A stretch of 64,000 nt of DNA, taken from positions 496,001 through 560,000 of the forward strand of contig CP045205.1 in NCBI GenBank assembly GCA_009363175.1, written 5' to 3'. Positions within the stretch are counted from its first letter, which is position 1. Every line of letters starts with the position of its first letter. A program made the position numbers and the translations under genes. Source of the stretch: Citrobacter telavivensis (GTDB lineage: Bacteria; Pseudomonadota; Gammaproteobacteria; Enterobacterales; Enterobacteriaceae). Below, in pieces: positions 30,017 to 37,485 of this stretch. Below the pieces are notes generated by a model that searched no databases, had not been told where the DNA came from, and saw only the letters and a program-made list of their open reading frames with translations.

Positions 30017-30283
30017 ATGTTGAAAGAGGTTGTGAGGATCAGTAATCAGCACGGTATTCACGCGCGCCCGGCAGGCGTTCTGGCTAAAGCCTGTGCTCAG
30101 TATCAATCACGGATTGAGATGATCTACGACGGCAAAACCATTAAGGGGAAAAGTATCATGAGCATCCTGGGTGCGGGGATCAAAGGAAAAGGTTCGCTGG
30201 AGATCATTTGCAGCGGTAGCGATGAAGAAGAAGCGATGGAGGAGCTGAAGATATTGTTTGCTGAAGGTTTTGGTTTTGACTAA
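30017..30283 (+). CDS. Stand-alone HPr-like phosphocarrier protein
   Basis: This is an 88-residue HPr. The active-site His15 lies in NQHGIHARPAG, and a Ser46-equivalent is in GKSIMSILG. The frame opens at 29966 within the dhaL-like gene, but the ATG at 30017 has an AAAAGGA Shine-Dalgarno and gives the exact HPr N-terminus. It is probably a dedicated phosphate donor for the PTS proteins and PRD regulator in this operon. In E. coli, Dak kinases are fed by DhaM (IIA-HPr-EI); no IIA-Dha or EI-like domain is encoded here. Confidence 0.88.
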   Translation: MLKEVVRISNQHGIHARPAGVLAKACAQYQSRIEMIYDGKTIKGKSIMSILGAGIKGKGSLEIICSGSDEEEAMEELKILFAEGFGFD

Positions 30284-30304
30284 TGCGTCTCCAGAAACAA
30301 CCTT

Positions 30305-30334
30305 AAAAACCGGCATACAGCGCCGGTTTTTTGT
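30305..30334. terminator. Terminator between the two convergent Dak loci
   Basis: AAAACCGGC and GCCGGTTTT form a stem that is followed by T on the plus strand and preceded by A. It can therefore serve both the HPr-ending operon and the minus-strand dhaL. Confidence 0.85.
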
Positions 30335-30349
30335 TTTCTGTTAACCAGA

Positions 30350-30973
30350 CTAATTGGCGAATTCGGCCATAAACTGCAGAATCAACGCCATCGACACAGC
30401 GCCAGGATCGCAATGACCAATGGACCGTTCGCCGAGATTTTTTGCGCGGCCAAAACGTGCGACCATTGCGGAAGTGCTCTCTGCACCTGCCATCGCTGCC
30501 TGGGCGCAGTGTGATAACGCTTGCGGTAGCGGCAGGGCAATGTCGATTTCGGCCTGTTCTGATGCAGCAGCCAGAGCATCGACCATGGTTTTATCCCCTG
30601 GCTTCGCACCACCACGCTGATGGATAGCGTTACTACCAGCGTTCAGCCACTTTGCCAACGTGGTGGCGTCAAACTCAACACAACCCGTCAATTCTTTCCC
30701 TCCCGCGCGGAACAAGGTGCCGAAGATGGCACCGGAAGCGCCGCCCATGCTGGTCATCAGTCGTGTACCACTTTTCAGCAGGCATTCCCCGATATCCGTT
30801 GGAGAAAAATCTGGAGATGCGAGTTGCGCATGCAGGGCTGTGAAGCCGCGCTTGATACCAATGCCGTGATCGCCGTCGCCAATCATCTGATCGAGCGTGG
30901 TCAAGCGAGGCTCGCTGGCGATCATGCCTTCTGATACGTGTAGCAGGCAGGCGATAAATTGTGTGGTATTCAT
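30350..30973 (-). CDS. DhaL-family kinase subunit (copy 2, canonical motifs)
   Basis: This 207-residue protein has intact DhaL motifs: LDQMIGDGDHGIGIKRGF for Mg/nucleotide, MTSMGGASGAIFGT for the phosphate loop, KPGDKTMVDAL, and GERSIGHCDPGA. The frame extends upstream to 31126, but the ATG at 30973 follows the dhaK stop by one base and matches the family N-terminus. It would be the ATP- or ADP-carrying subunit that phosphorylates the substrate bound by the DhaK encoded next to it. Confidence 0.87.
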   Translation of the reverse strand: MNTTQFIACLLHVSEGMIASEPRLTTLDQMIGDGDHGIGIKRGFTALHAQLASPDFSPTDIGECLLKSGTRLMTSMGGASGAIFGTLFRAGGKELTGCVEFDATTLAKWLNAGSNAIHQRGGAKPGDKTMVDALAAASEQAEIDIALPLPQALSHCAQAAMAGAESTSAMVARFGRAKNLGERSIGHCDPGAVSMALILQFMAEFAN

Positions 30974-30974
30974 C

Positions 30975-31979
30975 TTATTTTCTCCAGCCTGGGGTGTTGA
31001 TGGGATAGTCGTACAGTCGCTGCATTTCGTCATCCAGACGCAGCATACTGAGCGAAAAACCGGACATCTCCAGTGAAGTACAGAAGTGGCCAACCTGTAC
31101 GTCATAGGTCGTGATACCACGCTCATTCAGCGCCATACCAACCTTACGGGTTATCACCATCAGTTCGGTGTTGCTTAAGGAGCCCAGATTATTGACGCTG
31201 ATACAAATCTTATCGCCGCGGGTGAAGGGCAGATCGGCGCACAACCGTGCGATCATCATCTCGACCAGTTCATCAGTATGTGGCATGGGAATACGGCACA
31301 ATCCCGGTTCACCATGAATGCCGATACCCAGCTCGATCTCGTTATCCGCCAGCGTAAAGTTAAAAGTGTCGGACTGAGGTAGCGCACAGCCGCTGAGCGC
31401 CACACCGAGAGTACGTGTATTGTGGTTGGCTTTCTGCGCCAGCGCTTCCAGCGCAGGCAACGAGTAGTGCTCAAACTGCGCCGCCGCCCCTGCCAGTTTG
31501 TACAAAAACGCCAGCCCACCGACACCTCTACGGTCGGATATTCTTTCTGGCGGTGCAGAGGCGATATCATCAGTGGCGCGAACAGTACGGCACTCAATGC
31601 CCTCTTCCGCCAGAATTTCAGCGGCGATGTCAAAGTTCATGCCATCACCTGAATAGTTGCCGTAGAGGAAAAGCACGCCGTTGCCCTGATGGACTGCGCG
31701 GCTGGCTTCGATAATCTGGTCGGGAGAGGGCGAGGTAAAGACCTCGCCCAGCGCGCAGGCATCGATACCACCTTCGCCAACAAATCCAGCAAATGTCGGC
31801 TCGTGGCCGCTGCCACCGCCGCTGACAATCACTACCTGCTCATCCTGCGGCATGGTGCGATAAACTGCGCAGTACTCCGGCAAGGTGTGAATTTTTCCCA
31901 TCCCGACGTACTCCAGCCCCTGCAGGATTTCACTGCGGATATTATCGGTATTATTGAACAGCTTTTTCGGTTTTTGCAT
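30975..31979 (-). CDS. DhaK-family kinase subunit (copy 2)
   Basis: This 334-residue substrate-binding subunit has GGGSGHEPTFAGFVG, the Asp in NYSGD, and the hemiaminal-forming His in GIGIHGEPGL. As in copy 1, the lysine before NYTGD in E. coli DhaK is Gly here (LYGNYSGD), suggesting a shared shift in substrate. It forms a tight dhaK-dhaL pair on the minus strand, convergent with the PTS/aldolase operon. The Shine-Dalgarno region is GAGAGGGTGAG. The 31980-32162 gap upstream should hold its promoter, but I cannot assign boxes. Confidence 0.87.
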   Translation of the reverse strand: MQKPKKLFNNTDNIRSEILQGLEYVGMGKIHTLPEYCAVYRTMPQDEQVVIVSGGGSGHEPTFAGFVGEGGIDACALGEVFTSPSPDQIIEASRAVHQGNGVLFLYGNYSGDGMNFDIAAEILAEEGIECRTVRATDDIASAPPERISDRRGVGGLAFLYKLAGAAAQFEHYSLPALEALAQKANHNTRTLGVALSGCALPQSDTFNFTLADNEIELGIGIHGEPGLCRIPMPHTDELVEMMIARLCADLPFTRGDKICISVNNLGSLSNTELMVITRKVGMALNERGITTYDVQVGHFCTSLEMSGFSLSMLRLDDEMQRLYDYPINTPGWRK

Positions 31980-32162
31980 CGTCTCACCCTCTCGTAAGGT
32001 ACTGTTTCTTTAGTGACGATTTTACCTGTGACGCTCGCTCAGCCCTGGTTCCTTTGATACCAATTAATCTCCTGCCTGAGGGGCATGATTTCAGGTTGCT
32101 ATTTGAGGATTTTCTGGATAGTTATGAGGGAGGTAATAGACATCGTTAAGCGAGGCAAGCAG

Positions 32163-32864
32163 ATGGCTGGACGCTTTCAGGGATTTGCACAGGAAGGGCT
32201 GACGTTTCTTCAGCAGGTAAAAATTGAAAACGATAAAACGTGGTTCGAGGAGCACCGTTTTATTTACGATCGCAGCATACTCACGCCGTTTCGGGCACTG
32301 GTGGATGACTTAGCGCCGGTGATGTCAGAGATTGATCCGCTGCTGGAAACCCGTTCCGCTATCGGCAAAACGCTATCGCGTATTCACCGTGATACCCGTT
32401 TTTCCCATGACAAATCGCTTTACCGCAGCCGGATGTGGCTGACCTTCAAACGTTCAGCCAAGAACTGGACCGATGCCCCCGCGTATTTTTTTGAAATCAG
32501 CCCGGATACATTGCGTTACGGACTGGGTTATTACAGCGCCAGTAAGCCGACGATGGATCTGTTTCGTCATACGCTAAAACAGCGGCCCACGCAGTTTCTG
32601 GAAGTGGCTGACTGTTGTCGGGCGCCGTTTGAGCTGGTGGGGGAGCGCTATAAGCGACTGCTGGTAAAGGATCTTGATCCGACGATTTCCGACTGGTATC
32701 ACCGTAAATCCTTTGCGGCAATGGCAACGGATACTGATGTGGAAAAACTCTTCCGCGCCGATCTGGTGACGCTGCTGGCTGACGGTTTCCGCCAACTGGA
32801 ACCGCTGTACCAATGGTTAATGCAGGTAGAAACCCTGAAGCAAATAGACCCGGCGGATCTGTAA
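32163..32864 (+). CDS. DUF2461 (TIGR02453) family protein
   Basis: This 233-residue soluble protein of unknown function has the family hallmarks FLQQVKIENDKTWFEEHR near the N-terminus, RIHRDTRFSHDKSLYRSRMWLTFKR near residue 80, and YFFEISPDTLRYGLGYYS near 120. The frame opens at 32085, but the ATG at 32163 has a GAGG element and starts the conserved region. It ends 3 bases before the convergent ilvY stop. Its relation to the PTS/Dak block is unclear; it may simply be a neighbour. Confidence 0.82.
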   Translation: MAGRFQGFAQEGLTFLQQVKIENDKTWFEEHRFIYDRSILTPFRALVDDLAPVMSEIDPLLETRSAIGKTLSRIHRDTRFSHDKSLYRSRMWLTFKRSAKNWTDAPAYFFEISPDTLRYGLGYYSASKPTMDLFRHTLKQRPTQFLEVADCCRAPFELVGERYKRLLVKDLDPTISDWYHRKSFAAMATDTDVEKLFRADLVTLLADGFRQLEPLYQWLMQVETLKQIDPADL

Positions 32865-32867
32865 CCG

Positions 32868-33776
32868 TTACCGACCTTCGTCGATTTTCCTCTCAAGGAC
32901 AATTTTCCAGAACGCGTCGATGAGCGGCTCATGCAGCCGCTTTTTCGGTGCGCAGACGCCCAGCTCAAACGGCGTTTTCTCATCGCTACGTTCCAGAATC
33001 ATCACGCGATTGCGCACCGGTTCGGGGCTGTTTTCCAGTACCACTTCGGGCAACAACGCCACACCGCAGCCAAGCGCGACCATCGACACCATCGCTTCAT
33101 GACCGCCCACGGTGGCGTAAATTTGCGGATTGCTGATTTTATGACGACGGAACCACAGTTCAATGCGGCGGCGCACCGGTCCCTGATCGGCCATGATGAA
33201 GGGCACTGTAGACCAGTCGGGTTTCTCCACTGACACCTGATTGCGTACCGGGCAGGGTAGCGCCGGGGCAATGAGCACCACCGCCAGATTTTCCAGCATC
33301 GAAAACGCCACCGCGCCGGGCAGTGTCTCCGGCTTTCCGGCAATCGCCAGATCCGCTTCGCCGGTCACTACCTTTTCCATTGCATCGGCGGCGTCGCCGG
33401 TGGTGAGCTTTATTTCTACCGAGGGATGTTCAGCGCGAAATCTGTCGAGGATCGGTGGCAGATGGCTATAGGCTGCGGTAACCGAACAGAAGATATGCAA
33501 TTCACCCGACAACGACGGGCCTTGCTGATCGAGGGTGTGGCGCAGCTGCTGATACTGCAATAGCGTCTGTTGGGCAAACGTTCGCAGCTCTTCACCCGCT
33601 TCGGTCAGCGTGACCGTGCGGTTATCGCGGACAAACAGCGGCTGGCCGAGGTCTTCCTCAAGGCGTTGGATCTGCCGTGATAACGTCGAAGGGCTGACGT
33701 GCATGGCCCGCGCGCTGCGGCCAAAGTGGCGGCTTTCCGCCAGATGCAGGAACATTTTCAGATCGCGTAAATCCAC
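32868..33776 (-). CDS. ilvY: LysR-family activator of ilvC, IlvY (GTG start)
   Basis: This LysR regulator activates ilvC when acetolactate or acetohydroxybutyrate accumulates. It has 302 residues from the GTG at 33776. The frame opens further upstream at 33845, but a GGTGGAG Shine-Dalgarno 8 bases before the GTG and the family start VDLRDLKMFLHLAESRHFG fix it. The helix-turn-helix is RSARAMHVSPSTLSRQIQRLE. The C-terminus is ~5 residues longer than in E. coli. It is divergent from ilvC. Confidence 0.95.
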   Translation of the reverse strand: MDLRDLKMFLHLAESRHFGRSARAMHVSPSTLSRQIQRLEEDLGQPLFVRDNRTVTLTEAGEELRTFAQQTLLQYQQLRHTLDQQGPSLSGELHIFCSVTAAYSHLPPILDRFRAEHPSVEIKLTTGDAADAMEKVVTGEADLAIAGKPETLPGAVAFSMLENLAVVLIAPALPCPVRNQVSVEKPDWSTVPFIMADQGPVRRRIELWFRRHKISNPQIYATVGGHEAMVSMVALGCGVALLPEVVLENSPEPVRNRVMILERSDEKTPFELGVCAPKKRLHEPLIDAFWKIVLERKIDEGR

Positions 33777-33799
33777 GGACTTCACTCCACCTTTTGACA

Positions 33800-33814
33800 T
33801 TGCAAATATTGCAA
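33800..33814. promoter_or_regulatory. IlvY operator in the ilvY-ilvC intergenic region
   Basis: TTGCAAATATTGCAA is a perfect palindrome (central T) just upstream of ilvY, at the position of the IlvY O1 operator in E. coli. A second, less regular half (CGCAATAAATTTCCTGTTG) follows nearer ilvC. Both the ilvY and ilvC promoters lie in the 151-base gap. Confidence 0.7.
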
Positions 33815-33927
33815 CGTGACGTTGTGAATATATCAATTTCCGCAATAAATTTCCTGTTGTAAGGTGGTTTCAATCTCGCAAAACGCGAACCGAACAATAA
33901 GACAGTACAACATCACGAGGAATCACC

Positions 33928-35403
33928 ATGGCTAACTACTTCAACACACTGAATTTGCGTCAGCAGCTGGCGCAACTGGGTAAATGTCGCTTTATGGGCC
34001 GCGACGAATTTGCCGATGGTGCAAGCTACCTTCAGGGTAAAAAAGTGGTCATCGTCGGCTGTGGCGCGCAGGGCCTGAACCAGGGTCTGAACATGCGTGA
34101 TTCCGGGCTGGATATCTCCTATGCGCTGCGTAAAGAGGCGATTGCTGAGAAGCGCGCGTCCTGGCGTAAAGCGACGGAAAACGGCTTCAAAGTGGGCACT
34201 TACGAGGAGCTGATCCCGCAGGCGGATCTGGTGGTTAACCTGACGCCAGACAAACAGCACTCCGACGTGGTGCGCTCTGTACAACCGCTGATGAAAGACG
34301 GCGCAGCGCTGGGTTACTCTCACGGCTTCAACATTGTTGAAGTGGGCGAGCAGATCCGTAAAGACATCACCGTGGTGATGGTAGCGCCGAAGTGTCCGGG
34401 TACCGAAGTGCGTGAAGAGTACAAACGTGGTTTCGGCGTGCCGACGCTTATCGCGGTTCACCCGGAAAACGATCCGAAAGGCGAAGGCATGGCGATTGCG
34501 AAAGCCTGGGCTGCGGCGACCGGTGGTCATCGTGCGGGTGTACTGGAATCCTCTTTCGTTGCGGAAGTGAAATCGGACCTGATGGGCGAGCAGACCATTC
34601 TGTGCGGTATGCTGCAGGCCGGTTCTCTGTTGTGCTTCGATAAGCTGGTGGAAGAAGGCACCGATCCGGCCTATGCCGAAAAACTGATTCAGTTCGGCTG
34701 GGAAACCATCACCGAAGCGCTGAAGCAGGGCGGTATCACGCTGATGATGGACCGCCTGTCCAACCCGGCGAAACTGCGCGCTTACGCACTCTCCGAACAG
34801 CTGAAAGCGATTATGGCACCGCTGTTCCAGAAACATATGGACGACATCATCTCCGGTGAGTTCTCTTCCGGCATGATGGCGGACTGGGCCAACGACGATA
34901 AGAAACTGCTGACCTGGCGTGAAGAGACCGGTAAAACCGCGTTTGAAACCGCCCCGCAGTTTGACGGAAAAATCGGCGAGCAGGAGTACTTCGATAAAGG
35001 CGTACTGATGATCGCCATGGTGAAAGCGGGCGTTGAGCTGGCGTTTGAAACGATGGTGGATTCCGGCATCATTGAAGAATCTGCGTACTACGAATCACTG
35101 CACGAGCTGCCGCTGATTGCGAACACCATCGCGCGTAAGCGTCTGTACGAAATGAACGTGGTCATTTCTGATACCGCAGAATACGGTAACTACCTGTTCT
35201 CTTACGCTTGCGTACCGCTGCTCAAAGAGTTCATGACCACGCTGCAGGCAGGCGATTTGGGTAAAGCGATCGCCGAAGGCGCGGTGGATAACGCGCAGTT
35301 GCGTGATGTGAACGAAGCCATCCGCAGCCATGCTATCGAGCAGGTAGGTAAGAAACTGCGTGGGTATATGACGGATATGAAGCGCATTGCTGTTGCGGGT
35401 TAA
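33928..35403 (+). CDS. ilvC: Ketol-acid reductoisomerase IlvC (class II)
   Basis: This NADPH-dependent enzyme isomerises and reduces acetohydroxy acids in branched-chain amino acid synthesis, feeding IlvD. It has 491 residues, the long class II form of enterics with a duplicated C-terminal knotted domain. The nucleotide-binding motif is VIVGCGAQGLNQGLNMRDSG near residue 37, and metal-binding acidic residues include DLMGEQ and EE(S/A)-type motifs. CACGAGGA precedes the ATG. It is activated from the divergent ilvY region. Confidence 0.98.
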   Translation: MANYFNTLNLRQQLAQLGKCRFMGRDEFADGASYLQGKKVVIVGCGAQGLNQGLNMRDSGLDISYALRKEAIAEKRASWRKATENGFKVGTYEELIPQADLVVNLTPDKQHSDVVRSVQPLMKDGAALGYSHGFNIVEVGEQIRKDITVVMVAPKCPGTEVREEYKRGFGVPTLIAVHPENDPKGEGMAIAKAWAAATGGHRAGVLESSFVAEVKSDLMGEQTILCGMLQAGSLLCFDKLVEEGTDPAYAEKLIQFGWETITEALKQGGITLMMDRLSNPAKLRAYALSEQLKAIMAPLFQKHMDDIISGEFSSGMMADWANDDKKLLTWREETGKTAFETAPQFDGKIGEQEYFDKGVLMIAMVKAGVELAFETMVDSGIIEESAYYESLHELPLIANTIARKRLYEMNVVISDTAEYGNYLFSYACVPLLKEFMTTLQAGDLGKAIAEGAVDNAQLRDVNEAIRSHAIEQVGKKLRGYMTDMKRIAVAG

Positions 35404-35418
35404 GGCCTGACAAGAATT

Positions 35419-35500
35419 GCCGGATGGCGCTACGCTTATCCGGCCTACGAAACGGTCATTTTTTTGTAGGCCGGATAAGGCGTTTACGCCGTCATCCGGC
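35419..35500. repeat. BIME: two REP units in inverted orientation after ilvC
   Basis: REP unit 1 (35419-35448) runs GCCGGATGGCGCTACGC...CGGCCTAC, and unit 2 (35466-35500) runs GTAGGCCGGATAAGGCG...CATCCGGC. Each can form a hairpin and the two are head-to-head. Such elements commonly protect upstream mRNA and can bind gyrase, IHF or Pol I. Confidence 0.9.
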
Positions 35501-35503
35501 AAA

Positions 35504-35536
35504 AAAAGCCCAGAGTCTGAACGCTCTGGGCTTTTG
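35504..35536. terminator. Bidirectional terminator between ilvC and ppiC
   Basis: A-run, AGCCCAGAG / CTCTGGGCT stem and T-run are symmetric. It ends the convergent ilvC and ppiC transcripts. Confidence 0.88.
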
Positions 35537-35537
35537 C

Positions 35538-35819
35538 TTAGTTACGGTACAGCACTTTAATGATGTGGTAACCGAACTGGGTGTGCAGCGGGCCGGTAGG
35601 CTCCAGCACCGGGCAGGAAAAGACCACTTTATCGAACGCCGGAACCATCTGGCCCTGACGGAATTCGCCTAAGTCACCGCCTCTTTTGCCTGACGGGCAG
35701 ATAGAGTGTTTCTTCGCCAGTTTGCCGAAGTCGGCGCCGTTTTTAATCTGTTCCAGAAGATCCTGTGCCAGTTTCTCTTCTTTAACCAGGATATGCAGTG
35801 CTGCTGCGGTTTTTGCCAT
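35538..35819 (-). CDS. ppiC: Peptidyl-prolyl isomerase C (parvulin) PpiC
   Basis: This 93-residue cytoplasmic parvulin, the E. coli length, starts MAKTAAALHILVKEEK. Rotamase-domain features are HILVK, CPSGKRGGDLGEF, and the end FGYHIIKVLYRN. The frame opens 7 codons earlier, but the ATG at 35819 matches the mature start. Confidence 0.96.
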   Translation of the reverse strand: MAKTAAALHILVKEEKLAQDLLEQIKNGADFGKLAKKHSICPSGKRGGDLGEFRQGQMVPAFDKVVFSCPVLEPTGPLHTQFGYHIIKVLYRN

Positions 35820-36012
35820 TATTACGTTCTCATGTCTCAAAGGTTGCCCGCCACTTTATCATTCCTCTGGGCGTCAGACATATACTCTTCGCCAGCGCAG
35901 GACAGATGTCTCATCGGGTGTATTGAATCGGGAGATAGACAGCACTTTCGTCGGGTGTATTCCTGAGAGGCGGGACAGCGGTCCTGTCTTTCCGTCAGTG
36001 GAGAGAGATAAC

Positions 36013-36714
36013 ATGGACACAATGAAAAAAGCAGATTTTTCAGGCGACTGGCTTATCGGGTTAACTCAGGTTGTACATGACCCTCTGTTGTATGAACTCC
36101 TCAAATACTGCCCGCTGGAGGTCATGCAGCGCTGGCGTTTTGACGATATCCCGTGCGGCGCGCTGATTTGTCGTCAGGGCGAGGTCTGTCGACAGTTTTC
36201 ACTGATTGTATCAGGTGAAGTGGATGTCTTTTACGAGGCTGAAGATGGTCGTCGTTATCGACAGGCGCATTACTGCAAAGGTGACATGCTGGGAGAGCTG
36301 GAGATATTTGAGTCGCGGCATTACATCTGCTCGGTGGTGGCTGTGGGTCATGTCCAGCTGCTAAGTCTGTCGCAGGAACATTTTAGTCACTGGCTGGCTC
36401 TGGATAATCATTTCAACCAGCGAATGTTGCGCTTCTTTAGTCAGCAATATTATCAGCTGTCGAAAAAGGCCAGTAGCGACAATTTATATTCACTGCACCA
36501 GCGGGTATGCCAGGCATTATGGCTGCGATATCAACACAATAAATCGACGTCTATTTTGTTGGATAAACAAAATCTGAGTCAGGAATTTGCAGCAACTACA
36601 CGCAGTATTAACCGTATTTTGCACGATCTTAAATCATTGAAAATTATTGATAGCGATGGGGATCGTATTGTTCTGCTGGCTCCTGAAAAACTGAAGCAGG
36701 AGGCGGAGAGTTAA
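36013..36714 (+). CDS. Crp/Fnr-superfamily regulator, YeiL-like
   Basis: This 233-residue protein has an N-terminal cyclic-nucleotide-binding-type beta-roll (GEVCRQFSLIVSGEVDVFYEAEDG, then GDMLGELEIFES, residues ~50-110) and a C-terminal winged helix (LSQEFAATTRSINRILHDLKSLKII, ~180-205). The Arg-Ser pair that binds cAMP in CRP is not conserved (HYICS), so a different or no ligand is likely. It resembles E. coli YeiL in layout. The ATG at 36013 has GGAGAGAG upstream. It is the first gene of a three-gene set with a nucleoside phosphorylase and a PnuC-type transporter. Confidence 0.8.
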   Translation: MDTMKKADFSGDWLIGLTQVVHDPLLYELLKYCPLEVMQRWRFDDIPCGALICRQGEVCRQFSLIVSGEVDVFYEAEDGRRYRQAHYCKGDMLGELEIFESRHYICSVVAVGHVQLLSLSQEHFSHWLALDNHFNQRMLRFFSQQYYQLSKKASSDNLYSLHQRVCQALWLRYQHNKSTSILLDKQNLSQEFAATTRSINRILHDLKSLKIIDSDGDRIVLLAPEKLKQEAES

Positions 36715-36741
36715 ACGCCCTGGGGCGTAAGGAGACGAGAG

Positions 36742-37485
36742 ATGCAACCCCATATTCGATTAAGCAAAAGCATGACGAGGGCAAAGTATGCGCTATTGCC
36801 TGGCGATCCTGAACGGGTGGATCGGATAGTCCGTTTCCTTGATAACCCCGAAATGCTGGGACAAAACCGGGAGTTTCGCGCGGCGCGTGGTGAATATAAG
36901 GGCGTTGAAATTCTGGTGCTATCGACGGGAATAGGCGGACCCTCGACCGCTATCGCGGTTGAGGAGTTACGCCAGATTGGCATCGACACGCTGATCCGGA
37001 TCGGAAGTTGCGGAGCATTGCAGGATACGCTGGCGCTGGGCGAGGTGATTATCGCCCACGGCGCGGTCGCGGATGATGGCACCAGTAAAACCTATGCGCC
37101 AGCCAGCTATCCGGCATGTGCGGATCCGCAACTTACGGCAACGCTGATGCAGCTGGCGTTGCAAATGAACATTCCCGCGAGTTGTGGACTGGTGCGCAGC
37201 CACGACAGTTTTTACACCGACCGCGAGGCTGAACTGGATGCCGAATGGTCCGCCCGCGGTATCCTTGGCGCCGATATGGAGACGGCCGCACTGATGGTGG
37301 TCGGTGCATTACGCGGGTTACGTACGGCGTCGTTGCTCAATGTGGTTGTCGCCCATAACGGCTGTCTGGACAGCAGTATCAACAATTATGTGCAACAAGA
37401 AACGCTGTGTCAGCAGGGGGAAGTTCATCAGATTTCCCTGGCGTTACAGGCCATTTACTTCGACAGTCAGCAAGGAGAGCAATGA
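36742..37485 (+). CDS. Nucleoside phosphorylase (PNP/UDP family 1)
   Basis: This 247-residue enzyme of the purine/uridine phosphorylase family cleaves a nucleoside with phosphate to base plus (deoxy)ribose-1-phosphate. Visible motifs are GDPERVDRI (phosphate), STGIGGPSTAIAVEEL, RIGSCGAL, VRSHDSFYTD and DMETAAL (ribose). The usual base-specificity region reads NVVVAHNG, unlike E. coli Udp or DeoD, so the base cannot be named. GGAGACGAG precedes the ATG. Its stop overlaps the start of the transporter gene. Confidence 0.83.
   Translation: MQPHIRLSKSMTRAKYALLPGDPERVDRIVRFLDNPEMLGQNREFRAARGEYKGVEILVLSTGIGGPSTAIAVEELRQIGIDTLIRIGSCGALQDTLALGEVIIAHGAVADDGTSKTYAPASYPACADPQLTATLMQLALQMNIPASCGLVRSHDSFYTDREAELDAEWSARGILGADMETAALMVVGALRGLRTASLLNVVVAHNGCLDSSINNYVQQETLCQQGEVHQISLALQAIYFDSQQGEQ

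Noticed and set aside
22950..32867. Recent integrative element as the origin of the PTS/Dak block
   Set aside because: No integrase, transposase, tRNA attachment site or obvious flanking direct repeat was seen; only the IIA end is noticeably A/T-rich. Gain or loss by homologous exchange is equally possible.
33913..34836. 307-residue minus-strand ORF antisense to ilvC
   Set aside because: It is a shadow of ilvC with a low-complexity His/Phe/Arg composition.
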